Shown here: piece after piece, positions 23,462 to 35,346 of the stretch | Position numbering within the stretch: the first letter of the stretch is position 1 | Layout: each line of letters starts with the position of its first letter | Source of the DNA: Thamnaconus septentrionalis | Lineage: Eukaryota; Chordata; Actinopteri; Tetraodontiformes; Monacanthidae | Direction: 5' to 3' | DNA length: 64,000 nt | Assembly: GCA_009823395.1 (NCBI GenBank) | Contig: CM020518.1 | Location: forward strand, 10,716,501 to 10,780,500 | Program-made: the position numbers and the translations under genes | The notes under the pieces: model-generated | The model's input: only the letters and a program-made list of their open reading frames with translations | The model's database searches: none | Told to the model about the DNA's origin: nothing

Positions 23462-23466
23462 TCTCT
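23402..23466. repeat. (CT)n microsatellite
   Basis: About 60 bp of CT repeats, preceded by CTAT units. Confidence 0.96.
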
Positions 23467-25170
23467 GTCAGTGCGTTGCATCAATCATCCAAGCCAGTGA
23501 CATAATAAATAACCTCAAACTCTTCCCTCTTCCTCCACCTCTTGTTCCTGTGAATGACGGTTCTTCGCTTTAGCGCTTTGCGAAACGCTTTCAAGTCGCC
23601 GTCGGCGCGCGTCACCCACAAAAGCAACCAATTATGATTGGGGCTTTTACCGGCTGCGCTCCTTGTTATTCAAAAAGTTAATGCAATAATTCACAGCGTG
23701 CCGGGTGTGGATTTGGGTGTGACTCTCTCTGGCTTTTTTTTTTTTTTTTTTTTTTGATTGTTGGGAAAATCCAGAGCGTGCGGCTGGGGAGAGAGATACG
23801 GCGCCCGGCCGGCCGCCTCCTTCTCCTCCGCTTTTCTCCTTCTGAGCGCCGCTCCCAAAAATCCCCCTCACCTCACCTTGTTCCTCCTTTAATCCACTCG
23901 CTTCTCTGTGTCGCCAAAATTCTATGACTGCATTCGGAGGTAGAAGCCTGTGCTTTTGCCTTTGTTTGTTTGTTTGTTTCCCTTGCATTCCTTGAAGAAC
24001 GGTGCAAAGAAGGTCACATGGCGCCGGCTGCCTGACGGAAACTGCATCCTAATTTGCTGCCAGCGCCACTCCGAGATGGTAGGCACCTCGGCAACACAGG
24101 GAGAGTCGCCGTTGTTTATTTCTTTGCCGATAAACATTTTATGTGATTTCACCCTGTCGCAATATTAAGTCATCGGTGTTTTGTCAAACCCAAAAGCACT
24201 GAACTGATCACGGGGATACGAAAAAAACGACATTTCTGAGGGTGACACATGTTTCCCGTTACACAAAAAGAGAATTTTGACATTTTAAATAAAGCACATA
24301 ACTGTCAGACGACTACACGGGTGTCTGTCTGATTCGAAATGTGTCCTTACTCAGCGTTGTTGGGGTCGGTAGGCATGAAACCTTCTTACGTGTTCGGCGA
24401 TCTGACAGCACGTGCATTGCATATACACCCAAACACCCGTGACTAAATAATGTGACATTGTGTTAAACATTCCGTCATTGGAATAAACAAAGAAATAGAC
24501 AGCATCCGATTCACCGCCGAAGCTGCAGCCGCGCTCCCGCAAGGCGCGCGTAAATCTCGGCGGGGCCCGCAGATCTGGACGCGGCACGGGTCCAGCGGCG
24601 CGCAAGCCATCGATCAAAAGACAATACGCCGAGGCTCTGGAGTTATAAATGAAGTAGCGCATTTCCTCGCCTCCGACTGGAACCCTGCATGTGATGCATC
24701 ATGGCCGCTACTGTATATTACCTCACGAGAGCCTGTCGCAACGTGGACGGATGGAGCTAATTTATTCCCAGCGAGATAGGCGCAAAAAAAAAAAAAAAAC
24801 GCGCGCATGCGAGGTGTAAATTAACAGGTGACGAAGTTGCAGCTCGGGCCGCTGGTGTCAAAAAAAAGCTTCTTTTTTTTCCCTTTACCCTCGCGCTGTT
24901 TTTGAAACGGCTCCGCAAATGGGCAGCTCCTCAAGCTAATTAGCTGGCTCAAAGACGGTGTGAACAGAATTTAATTGTGCACGTGGCTCATGCCCACAGT
25001 CTGTTAATATAAATGACACTCCGTAATCCTTATTGTGTGTTGAATTGCTTTTGTGGCATTGAGCGAATAATTTCATCAAGGCTGTAGCGCTGCGTCGCAC
25101 CGTAGTTTGAATTGAAACAACTCGCAATGTCAAGGCCGCTTGCATCCCAAAAATTATTCTGCTATAAGAA
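23467..25170. other. non-coding
   Basis: T22 run at 23735-23754 region, a TTTG repeat at 23963-23978, and an A run at 24784-24799. CG-rich around 24500-24610. No gene seen. Confidence 0.5.
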
Positions 25171-25200
25171 CACACAAACACACACACACACACACACACA
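25171..25200. repeat. (CA)n microsatellite
   Basis: About 30 bp of CA repeats with one CAAA interruption. Confidence 0.95.
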
Positions 25201-27056
25201 AAGTCAGTAACGTAAATCTAATTATACCTAATAGCTTATTCATTATTTGTGAGGGTTATATTCATGTTTTAGTAATGCGCAGAGTTAAGCCAAAGTTAAT
25301 TTCAATGATTTTTTTTAACGGTGGAAAAAAAGAAAAGTTTTGGGCTGATTTTGTGTGTGTGTGCGTTGGCAACTCACGCTGACATGAGTTGGAATGAATT
25401 TTACATTAGCGTCGATTCGAGAGCAAACAAACGCAAATTAATAATTTATGTTTCAGTTGTTATTTTTTGTGCTTGTTCATAAGACCGCTGGGTGTTCCCT
25501 TCATTCCACTGAATTCCGTCTGTTTATCCACAAAGTCAACCCGCAGCCAGTGAGTCCTCAATCTGCTTCTAATGTATTCAGGGAAACGTGAGCCAACAAA
25601 TTAGTGTTTTCATTTCAACAGCAGCCGATTGCAGTTTCTCACTGATTGCCAGCCGCACTAACAATGTTTTTAAAATAAATCTAAAATTGTGTTAAACGCG
25701 GCACAATTTCCTCTTTTCTTAACTCAACGGCCAGTTTATTTTTTTTTTAAGACGAAACAATGTAACACCAGGCTAACGGTCCCGCCTTAGCTTCTGTCGC
25801 CGCGCATTTCTCAACTCATTCCTCAACTGATTTTTTTTTTTCCACAGCCCAAATCCACCTGATTTGGCTAAGCCCAAACTTCCAGGTGGAGGCTGGTGCC
25901 GGGAACAGCCAAACGGATTCGGGCCCCCCGTCCCCCACCCCGGGTGAGTCAGGCGGCCCCTCCCCCCTCTGCTGCCACTCCAAGCCTGTGGGCTGAGGCT
26001 GAGGAGTGATTGTCCGAGGCTGAGCTTCTGCCTGTTGCCGCGGCAATGCTGCACTGTTATTGATGAAGTTGATAAAGAAATGCTTGGGCATGCACCTGAC
26101 AGATTAGAGCCTAAATCCCCTGGCTGGGTGAGCAGCAGCAGACAGACAGACAGAGAGGCAGACAGACAGACAGGAGGGGAGGGAGCGACGCTAAGTCGCC
26201 TCCGAGTTTGGCCGGGGCTGGGAGGAATGTAATTTTCTGTAGATTCGCTTGTTTGTCTTCTTAGTTTGTTTTGCCGCTTTATGGCAGACTCCCAGCAAGA
26301 AAATGAGAGTGAGAGTGTTTTTGTTGTTTTGTTTAGTTTTGTTTTTGCTCTTAACGCCGAGACAACGCTGCGTACCAACGCCGTCTTGGCAGCTAAAGCG
26401 GCTCCCGACATTTCAAAAGACTCAAAGAGCCTCGGCGAAGTTCCCTCATAACGCCTCGGCAGTGAGACTCAATGGCGGTCGAGCCGTACGATTGTACGCT
26501 TAATTAAAGACAGCTGGTGGGCTTTTCGCCCTCCGCCGCGGTGGAATCATCTGCAGGAACAACAGTTTTACTGCCAATGAACCAAACAAACATCGTCAAC
26601 AGGCCGCGGAAAGGAAGGAAATCGCTATTTGCGCACTTCTGTAATAGTTTGGCGCATTAAATTCCGCCTCCTGTCTCATCATGTTCTCTATGTAAACATT
26701 TTCAGTCGCTGTGATAAATAAAATCGTGCTTTTAATTTCTTGCTAATGTGTCGGCTAAACGTTGGAAACAGCCCCCAAACAGCGAATCGGGAGCCAAGCT
26801 AAAGTCGGGCTCTAATTTCCCTACACTTTAAACATCTCGTCAGAAGATGACAGTAAACATGTTTACAGCATGTGCGCGCGGTGAGTTAAAGAGAGAGAGA
26901 GAGAGAATTAAAGTGTTTGCGACTCCGGGCGACAGCAGGAACAAGCTGTTTCTTTATCAGGGAACAAAAGACGCCGCCGAACTGCGCCGCAACCGTCGAG
27001 ACGTGTGTATAAGTCACGATGTCAGAACACTGTCAACAGGTCATGTATACTGTTTA

Positions 27057-27061
<5 letters not shown>
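25201..27061. other. non-coding
   Basis: AT-rich to about 25760, then GC-richer with GACA repeats (26132-26172) and T/G-rich DNA near 26320. The 212-codon minus frame at 25773-26411 is low-complexity (Ser/Leu/Pro-rich across the GACA repeats) and is not accepted as a gene. Confidence 0.5.

Positions 27062-27088
<27 letters not shown>
27062..27088. repeat. (CA)13 microsatellite
   Basis: Perfect CA array. Confidence 0.95.
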
Positions 27089-27092
<4 letters not shown>

Positions 27093-27239
27093 TATATTTT
27101 TTCCCTTTTCAGCCGTGACAGCCTCAGTGGCAGCGTTTTATTTACGGGCCAGGCTGTCAATCGACACTTTCAGCAAAGCGGTCGTAAAGTTTCAAAGTCC
27201 GCAAAACTCCCGAAAATCTCACGCGCGCTGAATTCACGC

Positions 27240-27560
27240 ACGCACGGTTTTTCTCAACTTACGCTTTCGCCAGCAGCGAAGTAAAACAAAACAAAAAAAA
27301 GGGCAAGTGAGGCCAAGCGGCGGGCGTGAGGTGGTGGCAGCTGTCGTGTGTGGTTTTGGCAGGAAGGACCTGCCGCCGCCGCCGCCGCCGCCGCTGCCGC
27401 CTCCGCCGCCGCCGCCTGTGGGCGCTGACTGACAGTTGGGTAAAACAGTGAACTCTGTCTGGAGGATCCCTGCAGCGTGATGGATGGAGGTGTGACCGAG
27501 AGTCGCTCAGGCATCTTGGCCGCCGTGTTATTAATCTAGCGCGACGGCGGAAGAGCCGAG
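27240..27560. other. CpG-dense block with (GCC)n
   Basis: CG-rich stretch containing an interrupted (GCC)n array at 27371-27416. GCC repeats in vertebrates often sit in CpG islands near promoters or 5' UTRs, but no exon was recognised here. Confidence 0.4.
27371..27416. repeat. (GCC)n trinucleotide repeat
   Basis: About 15 GCC-type units with two variant units (CTG and CTC), read directly. Confidence 0.95.
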
Positions 27561-27880
27561 CACTCAGGCCTCCCGGACTGCTTCTCAAAAAGGGCCTTTT
27601 TATTTATTTCTCCCCCTTTGTTTACGTGTGAGATTATCGATCCGTACTCCAGGAAAACAGACGTCACCGGAGCTATAACAGGAAATATTGAGTCGCTGCT
27701 ATAATCTGCTCCACCTGTAGGGCCTGAGCGAGTGTGTCAACCTGCACTGAATGCATCACCGTTGTTGCTGCCTGGAAATATATACAGTATATACATATAT
27801 ATATATCTTGGAGAAAGACTCGCCCACCTCACTTCATTCCCCACTGTTATAAATGAAGGTGTAGGTGCTGCCCTGGCGGC
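27561..27880. other. non-coding
   Basis: Short TATA repeat at 27780-27808. No gene. Confidence 0.5.
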
Positions 27881-27960
27881 GCAGACAAATAGCCCCCGAC
27901 CGCTGCTGTTTTTAATTGCACACGTGCTTCCAGGCTTTTAATTAAGTGTCTCGGTGGCCA
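27881..27960. promoter_or_regulatory. candidate conserved non-coding block
   Basis: TTTTTAATTGCACACGTG and TTTTAATTAAGTG in 80 bp, with an E-box CACGTG between the homeodomain-type cores. Inference from motif clustering. Confidence 0.3.
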
Positions 27961-28717
27961 GGACACAGCAGACGCCATGTTCGCCGACACGAAGCTGTGA
28001 TATATTATGAACCGACTTATATTTGACGCGCGGGGGAAGATTAGCACCTCAGGTCAAATCCGTGAATATGGAATTATTGCTTCCCATTTATTTTATTTTT
28101 TTCCCCCCTCACCGGTTCTCTGACATTTCCCTCATCTTTTCCGCAAACGCCGGAGTTTATTGGTTGACTCTGCCGTGCGCATCGCCGTCAATAGACAAGT
28201 TAAATAAAGGTGATGTCACAAAGGCCACTGGTATGTCTTCTGGTTTAGTGTTTGTTACTCTTGCTGAGGTTTTGTCAACTTCCAAAAATGTGGAAGCTAC
28301 AATAAAGCGTCACTTTATCAGGAAGCTAAAACCTTTTTTCTAGCAGGCTGTAAACAGAGGGCTAAATCTACTGTTTTTTTTCTAATCTATAGAGATAATA
28401 TTTACCACCGACAACTGAAAAATGAAACAAACCCGCATAAAATGACACATAATTTCAGTTATTAGTGGCACGCACGCCACTACTTCCAAATTGAATTCCA
28501 GATTTGTGTTTCGACAAAGCCGCAGACAGAAGGTCCGGCTTTGCTGGTCGAGTGGCAGGTGCACCTGGATCAATGAAGGTGACAGATGGGATTCCCCAGG
28601 TGCCTGTGGAAGGACACGGAGACGATGACTCAGTTGCGTTCGAGTGAATTTGGGTTGCGATGGGGTTCAGTTGCTTGGAAAAAGAGCGGGGACCGCCATC
28701 TGCCCTCGCTAGCTAGC
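27961..28717. other. non-coding
   Basis: Nothing recognised apart from short T runs. Confidence 0.5.
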
Positions 28718-28746
28718 CATCTATCTATCTATCTATCTATCTATCT
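28718..28746. repeat. (CTAT)7 microsatellite
   Basis: Perfect tetranucleotide array after GCTAGCTAGC. Confidence 0.95.
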
Positions 28747-29587
28747 AAATCTCACTTTGAACAACACCCAACTGCAACTCTAGCATTGGCTCGCTGATCC
28801 CGAGGTCGCCTCTTCATCCACCGACGAACCCCAACTCACATCTGATTCCACCCTGACATTGGCGACCGAGAGCCATCTGTGCGCTCGGTGTGGGCGGGGC
28901 AGCAGGCAGGCCGGGATTGGCCTGGGTCGTAGCGACACTCACTCAGCGGGATAAAACTTTTTTTTTTTTTTCCCCCCTGCTCAGGGAATCAGCGGCCGGG
29001 AAGATGCAGGGAGGCTGCCGTCAAGTCTTCGAGGACGACTCCAGTTGATGCGCGCGGCCGTCTCGACAAAGTTCCCCCTGCTGGCTTGCCATCGATTTCT
29101 GCTGTGTTTACTGACATCGTCAGTGCGGTAATGCGGCGGGACTTTTGTTTGCATTGGCCTGAGCATCCTTTTAAAGTGCCCCGACGTGTGCAGCCAAGGC
29201 AGTTTTGAAGCGCAGAAAGGGATCAATTTATATTTTATTGCTCTTGGTGAAGGTGACTCGTTTGTGTGTTTGTGTGTTTGTGCGTGTCCATTTGCTGCTC
29301 CCCTGAAAGAGGAAAAACACTCCGAGAGATGCCTGACCTCATTCATGGGCAAACAACAAACATGAAACCCTTGAAATGTTTGATAGCTGTTTGAAAAAAA
29401 AACAAAAAACTGCAATAGCACATATGTATTGAGTTTTTTTTTCTTAAAAGGCAACAAAATGTCAAAAATAAGCGGTTTGCATAACTAAACAATTGCCTAA
29501 CTAATAATGTGCAGGGATCAAAGATGACCATGATGTATTTGCTTCAGGTTGAGTGTTAGAGGTTTCCAGACAGCTCATGGTTTCCAG
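28747..29587. other. non-coding
   Basis: T run at 28960-28971, and GTTT/GTGTTT repeats at 29260-29285. The 158-codon minus frame at 28981-29457 has no recognisable motif. Confidence 0.5.
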
Positions 29588-29614
29588 TGTGTGTGTGTGT
29601 GTGTGTGTGTGTGT
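29588..29614. repeat. (GT)13 microsatellite
   Basis: Perfect GT array. Confidence 0.95.
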
Positions 29615-29620
29615 TCCAAT

Positions 29621-29935
29621 CATCATGCATTCATCTACATGTGGGGTTTATTAGCAGACTGAGGTTTTAATTGCAACATAATAAAGGAAGATTAACCGGC
29701 TGAACAACAGACAACAGGAAATCCAATTATTGTCACAGGTGCCAAATCGTTCAGCAATGTGCGCCGGCCTCTTTTGTTGTTTTTTCTTTTAGTTAACCGG
29801 CGAGCTGATTAGCTGGCGCCAGGTAATATCAGGGAGCCTAACAAAGACGCCATCAATTAGAGCTGTGTAACACCAGAAAGAATCGAGACGAGTGCGGCGT
29901 TTGTCAGAAATACGGCGTGAAAACAGATTAAGAGG
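29621..29935. promoter_or_regulatory. candidate conserved non-coding block
   Basis: Roughly 300 bp without simple repeats except a short T-rich spot at 29775-29790. It holds TTTTAATTGC, CCAATTATTGTCA, GATTAGCTGG and ATCAATTAGAG, plus ACAATGG-like and TAATATC sites. Among such blocks in the window it is one of the longest. Conservation is not testable here. Confidence 0.35.
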
Positions 29936-31485
29936 TCATTCTTGCTTCTTTCTTTTTTTTTTTAGCTCAACTCTTTGACCTTTAACCCCACAAACTGAGT
30001 CGCCCAGGTTTTAATTTCACGCATAAAAGTGAAACACCCCTTTAAAAAAATATGGCATGCCATCGGCTGTCTGCCACATCCTCAGTGATGGCCTTAAAAC
30101 GTGTGATGGGTGAAAATATGACCAAGCTCATACAGACATTACTTCTATGAATATGAGTTTTTAATCTCCCGCTTGTCAGTGTTGCCAGCTGCTCCTTAAG
30201 AAAAGCGGCTGGCCGCCCAACGAGTCGCTAGAGGTCAAAGGGTGACATAATCAGCTAATGTTTTGAATTAGAACAGATTTGCATACAATGCACTTTATAT
30301 GCAAAGAAAGGATTAACGTCATTGTAGAAGGACAAAAACGGCGGGCTAAGTACTTTAAAGCCTCCAAATTGTTTTAAATGATAATAATGGGAGAAATGAA
30401 TGCCACTTAAAATAAATAACAGGCACAAAGCAAAAGCTGAGGACGCAGCAGCATATACAGTACATATGTATATAAAAAAAAACCCCAACCTCTTTTTAAC
30501 TTCATGGCTGCGGCACTTTTATTTATTTGTCAGCTCTGCAGCTACAGCTGGAACCTCGACGCTGCCACTCGGTGGGACCGACTGCCAGGGAAGTTGCGTT
30601 CACTTCGCGTCCTTGCTACAAACGTGTTGCCGTCAATGACAACTTTCTCCCAGGGACCCGAAGAGATGTCGCCCGCCGCCTTCAGCAGTTGGAGGCGTTG
30701 GGGGGTCTGGAAAATCACCAGAGGAATGCTGCAGGTTTGCATCAGCGCTGCTGACACGCTGACGTCTCAGTTAGCTTTCCATCCAAACTGCTGTCAGATA
30801 AACCAAGGGGCTAGATAGCGGGCTAACGTGTTCTCGCTACCTAGCTAGCTGAATCTTCAGATTGCTATTGCTATTATGTTTTTTGTGCATTTATAGGGTT
30901 TACGTGTCGATAACTGACTAAAACAAATTACACTTATGGCGTTCAGCGACACAACAAGCACGTCTCAACCGTTTTCACTGAATTCCTTTGACAAATATTG
31001 CACATACTGTACTCGTTTGGATGATGAGTACAAGGTACAGCTTTTCCGCGTTCAAGTGCAAACCTGGTGGAGGGGAAACACAATTTCTCACCGCAATCGT
31101 CAACAACAGTGGTGGCTTTCCGTCGTAATGGAGAGTTGCCGTCCGTTATGAAGCACAAACATGGCAGACGGAGGCAAGGAGAGGCAGCTGAGCAGGCAAT
31201 GAAATAGACGTAAACTGAACACAAGCTGAGTGAGCGACAGAATATGTAGCTGTGTAATATATTATTTGTCACCAGGAACTCATGCAATGACGGAGATGAA
31301 TTAAGTAATTACACTAGCCAGGGTGTTTTCCCACATCTTCTGGAAGAGGTGAGTTTGCTCAAGCTTATTGTTAAATCCTCACATGCAAAAAAAAAAACAA
31401 CAACACCATGAACATAATAATCATAGCTCAACAGCGGCTTCTTTGTGTTTCTAAGCCTGGATAGAGGACAATCTGCTGGTAAAAT
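29936..31485. other. non-coding
   Basis: T-rich run at 29950-29963, A runs at 30474-30482 and 31387-31397. Overlapping frames at 30504-30818 are not protein-like. No gene seen. Confidence 0.5.
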
Positions 31486-31486
31486 G

Positions 31487-31517
<31 letters not shown>
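31486..31517. repeat. (TA)n microsatellite
   Basis: About 30 bp of TA repeats with one TTT interruption. Confidence 0.93.
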
Positions 31518-32812
31518 TTCACAGGCTTCTATCACAATAAAACCTGCAACACTTTCTGGTCAAAACACGCTGTTTTTCTCTCTCTCTCTCTGTTTAGATT
31601 GCATCCACCGGAAGCGCTCTCATCAGATCAGCGAAATGAACCGGCAACACGTCGCTCAGCACTTTGCGGCACATGCTCGGTGACATTTGCCCCCCTCATC
31701 CGACGGCTTGCCGGGATTTAATTGCGCCTTCTCTGATTATCGCCATCCGCCCTCTTCTTCATCATCATCGGCGTCATCGAGCGTTTTCCTCGAACGGATC
31801 ATGGCGGATTGGCAGCGGCCCTAATCTGAAGAGTTCCGAGGTGGCTGACGCCACCTTGTAATGCTGGCCTGCGTGTGTGGCCACGGCGAAACCCTCATCT
31901 CAAGCTTTACTCCCTGTTTGAAAAAAAAAAAAAGTCCTGTTGGATGACGGCACTCTTCCTCAAACGCCCATCACGCTAGAGAAAAAAAAAAATGCTGCTC
32001 AGCTGACTTTTAATTTGCGAGCGCGAGCCATGGCTTTGTCCCCCCCCCCCAAAAAAAAGACCCTAAAATAAATCAAAGGGCCGAGAGAGAAAAATAAAAA
32101 CAATGCAGACGCGTAATTTGTCATCTTTTGTCTCGGCCCTCGCCGGCGTGCGAGTTTGGGTGCCGTTCTCCTTTTCTTTTTTTTCCCCTTTTCCCCGCAG
32201 CACAGATCCGCTCTTGGACGGAGCAGCAGATGCTCGCAGGGCTCCAAATCTGGATGGATTACAGCGACGAACAGATGCTGCCGCTGTCGCAACCGGCCGT
32301 GGCGGCTGAACAAATTGAGCAAGAGGCGCTTTCAGGCGGGGGCAGGCAGCGAGCGGCGGACGGCGTCGCCGGTGCGTTCATGCATGGGAAAAAGAAATAA
32401 ATAAACAAATAAACACAGTTTGATCGATACGATTTTTGACAAAAACGTCCTCGGGAGAAGTTTCGATTTGGAAGGAGTGGCTCCTCGCCTGCGGCAGGGT
32501 CATCCGGAGATTCCGCTCAGGTCTTTCGCCCCGCAGAACCCCCGACAGCCGCGAGCTTCTGTGAGAAACCCCTGCGTGTTCTCCACGTCCTTTCCCAACC
32601 ACCTCACTTCTTCTTTTTCACTTGTCTGTTTCCCTCGACAAACCCAAGCGTTGACGTGTCAGACCAGATAGATTTTTTTTTTTTCTGGATTTCCCCTGCA
32701 ATCCATACGCTTCTCAGATTTTCCCCTCGGGCCACACAAAACTCAAGGAAAGGGATTCACACATCCTGGATCTTTTTTTTTTTATTGTTATTATTTGATA
32801 CAAAACAAAACC
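31518..32812. other. non-coding
   Basis: CT repeat at 31578-31591, A runs at 31920-31933 and 31981-31992, C10 at 32041-32050. CG-rich at 32200-32560. No exon found. Confidence 0.5.
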
Positions 32813-32881
32813 TTAAAGGTCCAGTGTGCATTGATATAAGTGTATACTCGCAGTACAATAAAAGTAAACTGATGTCCATAC

Positions 32882-33022
32882 TCGTGTTGTCAAAAATATT
32901 GTAATATCGATTAAATGTTGAAAATTAAATACGGTTTAATATGACTTTTCCATAGTATCAATATATTGATATTTATATATCGCATTGCAAAAATGTCCAC
33001 GTATCGTATCGTGACAACACTA
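32882..33022. mobile_element. hAT-type MITE, nested
   Basis: Terminal inverted repeats TCGTGTTGTCA and TAGTGTTGTCA (10 of 11). Flanking 8-mers GTCCATAC (32874-32881) and GTCCTTAC (33023-33030) match at 7 of 8, a decayed hAT target duplication. The 141-bp unit shares its right end with the element at 14389-14661. No coding capacity. Confidence 0.8.
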
Positions 33023-33084
33023 GTCCTTACCCTTAGAATGGTTTTCATATACATATATATATGTATGGATATATATATGTATAT

Positions 33085-33413
33085 TGTCATGAACCAGGGT
33101 TAAGTTCAGACAAAAGATGGGAGACCACACAGAATTGATTAATTAAACAAAAGATTTATTGAGTAAAGTAAAACTATGAACAAAAAGAATTGAAATAAAG
33201 GATGTAGATCCGTGGTGTTTCAGATTAACCTTACTCCAAACAACCAAACAAAACCGAACCAGCATCCTGCTTGCTGTGGAGAGAGACAGAGAGAGAGTGA
33301 CTGCTGTGGTGGCGGCCATTTTATAAAGGAGGAGCCTGGATTGAAAAAGAGATTCAGGTGTGACCAATCCCTCCTGACACACCTCCTCAAACCAGGCTGA
33401 GAGGGTCATCACA
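33085..33413 (-). mobile_element. solo LTR (probable), minus strand, nested
   Basis: On the minus strand it starts TGTGATGACC and ends TTCATGACA, so it has TG...CA termini. In order it carries a TATA box (TTTATAAAAT, 33327-33318) and an AATAAA signal (33160-33155), about 160 bp apart, with 70 bp left to the 3' end. That is the U3-R-U5 order of an LTR. It sits between AT repeats, so the expected 4-5 bp target duplication cannot be told from the repeat. No internal retroelement genes are attached. Superfamily is uncertain. Confidence 0.65.
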
Positions 33414-33433
33414 ATATATATATATATATATAT
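33414..33433. repeat. (AT)10 microsatellite
   Basis: Short AT array abutting the LTR. A matching degenerate AT tract lies on its other side (33043-33084), so the LTR entered an AT-rich site. Confidence 0.9.
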
Positions 33434-33586
33434 GAGCAATTAGAGTCTTGCTTCTAGTTAGCTGCCATCTTGTGTCACCATTATTTAAGGAAGCCCACCT
33501 CACAGTGCCCTAAATATGAAGCATGCTGTCACACGGGCTTCCTTCAATACTGGGCTTCCTTAGAAATTTTACACACTGGACCTTAA

Positions 33587-33907
33587 ACCATCCATTTTTA
33601 TGCTCATTACACAGATTAGAGTTTCACAACTGGAGACTTTCGGGTCTTTGGTAAAGGAAGGAAAATCATTTATTCGTGCATCATACATGACGCACACTTC
33701 TCTGAAACTTTGGCTCAAACTTTGCTCCAAGTCCCTGATTGCACGGCTGACTGAGAGGAGGAAAACAATTCAATTACAGCCACCGCATATCTGATTCCGA
33801 GAAACACCGTATTGGATGTTTGTATCCCGAGGTGTAGTTTGCGTTGGCGTGCTGGACCTCAGGAACGAGGTGTGACCTTTGCAGTGCACTGTGATCTCCC
33901 CGCCTGC

Positions 33908-33913
<6 letters not shown>
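33587..33913. other. non-coding
   Basis: Nothing recognised between the MITE and the following CT array. Confidence 0.5.

Positions 33914-33958
<45 letters not shown>
33914..33958. repeat. (CT)22 microsatellite
   Basis: Perfect CT array of about 45 bp. Confidence 0.96.
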
Positions 33959-33963
<5 letters not shown>

Positions 33964-34297
33964 ACAGCAAGTAAAGCAGGGTACGCATATTGAAGAAGGA
34001 GGAGAGAGTCGTTTCAATCTGGTGCGTATGCATGGAAATATGGTTTGGGGAAAAGTCATTTGCAACAGATGGCTGGACGCGATGTTGAGAATACAAGTCA
34101 AACACAAGGGTTCTTGTCGCTGAGATGTATAAGACCCGGTTAATTTAGAGCCGCTCCACTCTGGTTTTGGCAATTTCAACACAAAATTGGATGATATATG
34201 TCTCCCTATTCCGTAAATCAAATTACAAAACCTGGATAATAAGGTAAACACACCGAGCTAATAGAACAGAAAGTAAAGCCCCGATGGTTTGGGTTCC
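33959..34297. other. non-coding
   Basis: No gene or repeat recognised. Confidence 0.5.

Positions 34298-34328
<31 letters not shown>
34298..34328. repeat. (TTTA)n microsatellite
   Basis: About seven TTTA units. Confidence 0.95.
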
Positions 34329-34332
<4 letters not shown>

Positions 34333-34898
34333 AACTGGTATTGGACTTTGGCCGACTTCAGCTGGATGAATATGTAGAAAGTTTTATCTGAATAAAGGCA
34401 CAAAAAAAGATGCAATGTGACATTCTGCCTCGAGTCCAGCTGGCAAACTAGCTGACGGCTCGTGCACTTTTTGCGCACGGGTCCTGGTACGGCGAAGAAA
34501 TTGCCCCCTCCACCGTCCCAGCATTTGGTTTTATGCACACCTTGAGGAAGGAAATTAGCCACGCACATACATCCCAGATAAAGACTCAAGACTCGCGTGA
34601 GAAAGCAAAAAAAAAAAAACACGCTTCAGCTGCAAAGTGTGCCGTGCTGTGGAGCTGCCTGAGGGCTCATGCGATGAACTGTCATATTGCGCGGGCTGCT
34701 CATTTCCCCGTGTACGCTGCACACCTCGAAACGAATGCAAATTAGAATTAATCTGGAGACTCGCCTCCTCTTAAATAAACAAACCTTAAAACGCATTATG
34801 CTCTGTTGTTATTGCCTCCGGGCAATGACATTTTCTCCCGCTCGCTATACGATCATCCTAGGAAGTGAAATATTGAGGGTAAATTTTGTATTAAATGT
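34329..34898. other. non-coding
   Basis: A run at 34607-34618. No gene seen. Confidence 0.5.
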
Positions 34899-34900
34899 AT

Positions 34901-34988
<88 letters not shown>

Positions 34989-35005
34989 GATATACGTACA
35001 TATAT
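34899..35005. repeat. long (AT)n tract
   Basis: About 105 bp of TA repeats with a few CA or GA interruptions. Such tracts readily extrude cruciforms. Confidence 0.95.
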
Positions 35006-35006
35006 T

Positions 35007-35065
35007 AGGCCTGTCGAAGTTAACACTAATGCGATTAATTGCGATTAAACATTTTAATCGACTGA
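35007..35065. repeat. short dispersed-repeat fragment between AT tracts
   Basis: GGCCTGTCGAAGTTAAC, then GCGATTAATTGCGATTAAAC and TTTTAATCG, sits between two AT arrays. It includes a 7-bp inverted repeat CGATTAA/TTAATCG (35042-35060). The GCGATTAAT wording resembles ends of hAT-like vertebrate repeats, from memory. Classification is tentative. Confidence 0.35.
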
Positions 35066-35084
35066 CATATATATATATATATAT
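35066..35084. repeat. (AT)9 microsatellite
   Basis: Short AT array. Confidence 0.9.
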
Positions 35085-35309
35085 GTTTGCACATAAAGTA
35101 TGCCAAAGTTGGATGAGTCAGCACATGACATGCATGGCAGCAGTAAACAAAAGGTGTGAGAGCAGGGAGCCGCCAGTAGGGCGGCGACGCCTCGAGTCGA
35201 GTTTCCACAAACAGCTGTCACAACTGGCAACCCCCCTGCGGATTCTCCAGCGCGCACTCTTAATGAATGCACTTGGATGTGAGCCTGCAAAGGCTCGGTG
35301 CGAACGCAG

Positions 35310-35346
35310 GAGGCTCGGCGTCGAGGCTCGGCGTCGAGGCTCGGCG
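35310..35346 (+). repeat. 13-bp GC-rich minisatellite, about 2.8 units
   Basis: Unit GAGGCTCGGCGTC repeated twice, followed by a partial third copy. Read directly. Confidence 0.9.

Larger units (their letters stand above)
32813..33586. mobile_element. TTAA-flanked MITE carrying two nested insertions
   Basis: The left end is TTAA then AGGTCCAGTGTG (from 32813). The right end is ACACACTGGACC then TTAA (to 33586). The inverted termini match at about 11 bases and TTAA flanks both ends, as expected of a piggyBac- or Kolobok-like element. From memory the ends match an abundant teleost repeat. Its body is interrupted by a hAT MITE (32882-33022) and a solo LTR (33085-33413) inside AT repeats; without these the host element is about 300 bp. 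Confidence 0.75.

Noticed and set aside
25773..26411. 212-codon minus-strand open frame
   Set aside because: Ser/Leu/Pro-rich translation of GACA repeats and GC-rich DNA, with no domain. Frames in other registers are also long here.
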